The notes under the pieces are model-generated. The model searched no databases and was not told the origin of the DNA. It worked only from the letters and a program-made list of their open reading frames with translations. A DNA stretch of 64,000 nt from assembly GCA_937872225.1 (NCBI GenBank), contig CALMRZ010000052.1, positions 1 through 64,000 of the forward strand. Reading direction: 5' to 3'. The stretch is from an uncultured Spirochaetota bacterium (GTDB lineage: Bacteria; Spirochaetota; UBA4802; UBA5550). Shown here piece by piece: positions 62,521 to 64,000 of this stretch. The translations under genes and the position numbers were made by a program. Position 1 is the first letter of the stretch. Each line of letters opens with the position of its first letter.

Positions 62521-63396
62521 TTACTTTTCTGAAGCCGCGGAGCTTTTTTCGGGGCCCGGACCGTTGATGTCATAACCGCCGGGATCGGCGACCACGGGGA
62601 GGACCAGGAGACGCGGCAGGGAAAGCCCGCTCTCGTCCCGGTATTGCCTCAGGCCGGTCCCCATGCCCTCGTGGCCGGCCGCCGGCAGCGGCCGGTAGGT
62701 GCCGAAGAAGCGGTCCCACCACGAAAGAATAAACCCGAAATTGCTGTTGGTTTCCCGTATCACCGCGGAATGATGGACGCGGTGCATCTCCGGCGTGACG
62801 AATACAGAGCGGAGGATCCCGTCGGCGCCGGCCGGGAGGCGCACGTTGCCGTGGTCAAACATCAGCATGCCGTTCAGGGCTATCTCGTACACGGCCACCG
62901 CAAGGGGATCGGGACCAATCACCGCAACCGCCGAAAGCCTGGCCATGAAGGAAATGATGATCTCGACCGGGTGATAGCGCAGGCCGGTAGTGACGTCGAC
63001 ATCAAGGTCGGCGTGGTGCACCAGGTGAAGCCTCCAGAGCGGCGGCAGGACATGGTACATGACGTGCTGGAGATACACCGACAGGTCCAGGAGGACCAGG
63101 GCGATGACGAACTCCAGCCATGACGGCCCGTTGAAGCCGTTGAGAAGGCCCCAGCCCCTGGCGCCGGCCGCGACGGCCAGGGCCACGGGCATCACCGGGA
63201 AAATCACGCGGACGAGGATCGTATTGATGAAAACGATCACCAAATTGGAGAACCATCGGCCGGCCCTTCCTGTGGCGAGGGCCCGCCGGGGAGCGGCAAT
63301 CTCCCATACCGCCATTGCGGCAAAGAGTATGATAAAAACCGTCATGCGCACGGCCGCTTCGCTAAACTGAAATAGAGACATCAGCTGTTCCGTCAT
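62521..63396 (-). CDS. Sterol desaturase/fatty acid hydroxylase family protein
   Basis: A 291-residue integral membrane di-iron enzyme. His motifs typical of the family are visible: HVMYH near the middle, HLVHHAD, and HRVHHS, with LRYHPVEI between them. About four or five hydrophobic segments surround them. Members hydroxylate or desaturate fatty acids, sphingoid bases, sterols or carotenoids, and need oxygen, which is notable for a genome that otherwise looks anaerobic. Lipid substrate unknown. Confidence 0.88.
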   Translation of the reverse strand: MTEQLMSLFQFSEAAVRMTVFIILFAAMAVWEIAAPRRALATGRAGRWFSNLVIVFINTILVRVIFPVMPVALAVAAGARGWGLLNGFNGPSWLEFVIALVLLDLSVYLQHVMYHVLPPLWRLHLVHHADLDVDVTTGLRYHPVEIIISFMARLSAVAVIGPDPLAVAVYEIALNGMLMFDHGNVRLPAGADGILRSVFVTPEMHRVHHSAVIRETNSNFGFILSWWDRFFGTYRPLPAAGHEGMGTGLRQYRDESGLSLPRLLVLPVVADPGGYDINGPGPEKSSAASEK

Positions 63397-63420
63397 CGGG
63401 ATCCTCTTAAAGATATGAAT

Positions 63421-64000
63421 TCAAATTACCGCCACAAGGTCGACAAGGCCGTGCAGGATATCATGGTATTCCGCCGATACGGCAAGGTCGGCAAGGCGCC
63501 ACCGCGACTGCTCCACGAATTCCCAGTGCCGTTCCTTCGCCGAATCAAGGGAACCGCTCCGCTGGATCAGTTTCCGTATGGCGGCAACATCGCGCTTCTG
63601 CTTGTGCTTCTTGGTGAAAAGCGACACGAACAGGTCGAGGTCCTTACCCCGCAGGCTTTCGATGGCGTTGCTCACCAGGAGCGTTATCTTCCCTTCCATG
63701 ATGTCCGAATCGGCCGACTTGCCGGTGGCGTCCTCCTTGCCGAAAACGCCCAGGATATCGTCCCTGATCTGGAACGCCTGGCCCAGGGGGAGCGCGAAGG
63801 CCCTGATGCGCTCCTTTTCCTTCGGCGAATCCTTGCCGGCAAGGGCGTATCCCATGAGCATCGGGTAGTAAATGGTATAATAGGCCGTCTTCATCATGGC
63901 GATCCGCGTCGCGGTCTCCTGCGGCGAATCGATGGCCCGCGAGGCTGAATGGAGGATGTCCAGGGTCTGCCCCCACGCGGTTATCTCCAGGGCCGAGGCG
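63421..64000 (-). CDS. Polyprenyl diphosphate synthase family, 5' end beyond the window
   Basis: Partial gene: the frame stays open to the window edge, so the N-terminus and start are missing. The visible part has GQTLDIL, RIAMMKTAYYTIYYPMLMG (a stretch seen in trans-prenyltransferases), the second Asp-rich motif RDDILG and GKSADSDIMEGKITLL. Together these place it in the farnesyl/geranyl diphosphate synthase class, distinct from the synthase at 47928. The first Asp-rich motif would lie outside the window. Confidence 0.85.
   Translation of the reverse strand, partial: ASALEITAWGQTLDILHSASRAIDSPQETATRIAMMKTAYYTIYYPMLMGYALAGKDSPKEKERIRAFALPLGQAFQIRDDILGVFGKEDATGKSADSDIMEGKITLLVSNAIESLRGKDLDLFVSLFTKKHKQKRDVAAIRKLIQRSGSLDSAKERHWEFVEQSRWRLADLAVSAEYHDILHGLVDLVAVI

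Overview
The window looks like chromosomal DNA of a GC-rich, probably anaerobic spirochaete (Spirochaetota). The strongest evidence is two short FlaB-type flagellins of about 280 residues (31079-31921, 32237-33088) next to FlaG and FliD. Many lipoproteins, a 7TM-sensor/RsbW-like kinase, stand-alone STAS proteins, a bactofilin and MORN/GGDEF proteins agree with this. Intact genes end most codons in G or C, whereas the first 540 bases are AT-rich and hold a decayed IS5-family element. No rRNA, tRNA, CRISPR array, prophage or integrase was seen.

Layout. 1-3.9 kb: an IS relic, then an operon of a Cys-rich mini-protein, a hydantoinase/oxoprolinase-like protein and a histone-deacetylase-fold deacylase. 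4-15.3 kb: CheW, OmpA-like protein, steroid-reductase-like membrane protein, TruA, a DUF2817 lipoprotein, a coiled-coil exported protein, a frameshifted haem-motif gene, a TrmJ-type methyltransferase, a membrane AraC regulator, a MITE-like element, a GH5 glycosidase, an alpha/beta hydrolase and UspA. 15.5-17.4 kb: an orphan ParA and a decayed hybrid kinase. 17.4-26.9 kb: surface and housekeeping genes (ankyrin lipoprotein, polysaccharide deacetylase, NeuB-family synthase, GlpK, a solo MshEN-like protein, SGNH lipoprotein, IlvE, ArgH).

27-33.1 kb is a flagellar filament island: an unknown 331-residue protein, FliD, FlaG and two flagellins, with shared short repeats at both edges and an 18-bp perfect palindrome upstream. 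33.7-39 kb carries PanB and a NarL/NarX-like pair whose kinase has a receiver and six PAS domains. 39.1-42.4 kb groups FolE, PurN, a PurO-type IMP cyclohydrolase and a stand-alone AICAR transformylase; together the last two replace bifunctional PurH. 42.7-51.2 kb has three stand-alone STAS proteins, a 7TM/RsbW-like kinase, QueC, ComF, a prenyl synthase, a cyclase-tail TPR mini-protein, bactofilin and the radical SAM enzyme AmrS.

51.4-56.2 kb is a four-gene respiratory operon in the order of the Qrc complex of sulfate reducers (multihaem cytochrome, molybdopterin-fold protein, Fe-S protein, NrfD), which suggests periplasmic electrons passing to menaquinone. 56.4-60 kb pairs a degenerate GGDEF membrane protein with a lipoprotein built of fifteen 28-residue MORN-like repeats. 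The end of the window holds small envelope proteins, a fatty-acid-hydroxylase-family protein and the 3' part of a prenyl synthase gene.

No single locus is clearly a new defence or mobile system. The best leads are the deacylase/HyuA/Cys-rich operon, the Qrc-like operon, the split purine pathway, the flagellar island with its unknown partner gene, and the MORN/GGDEF pair.
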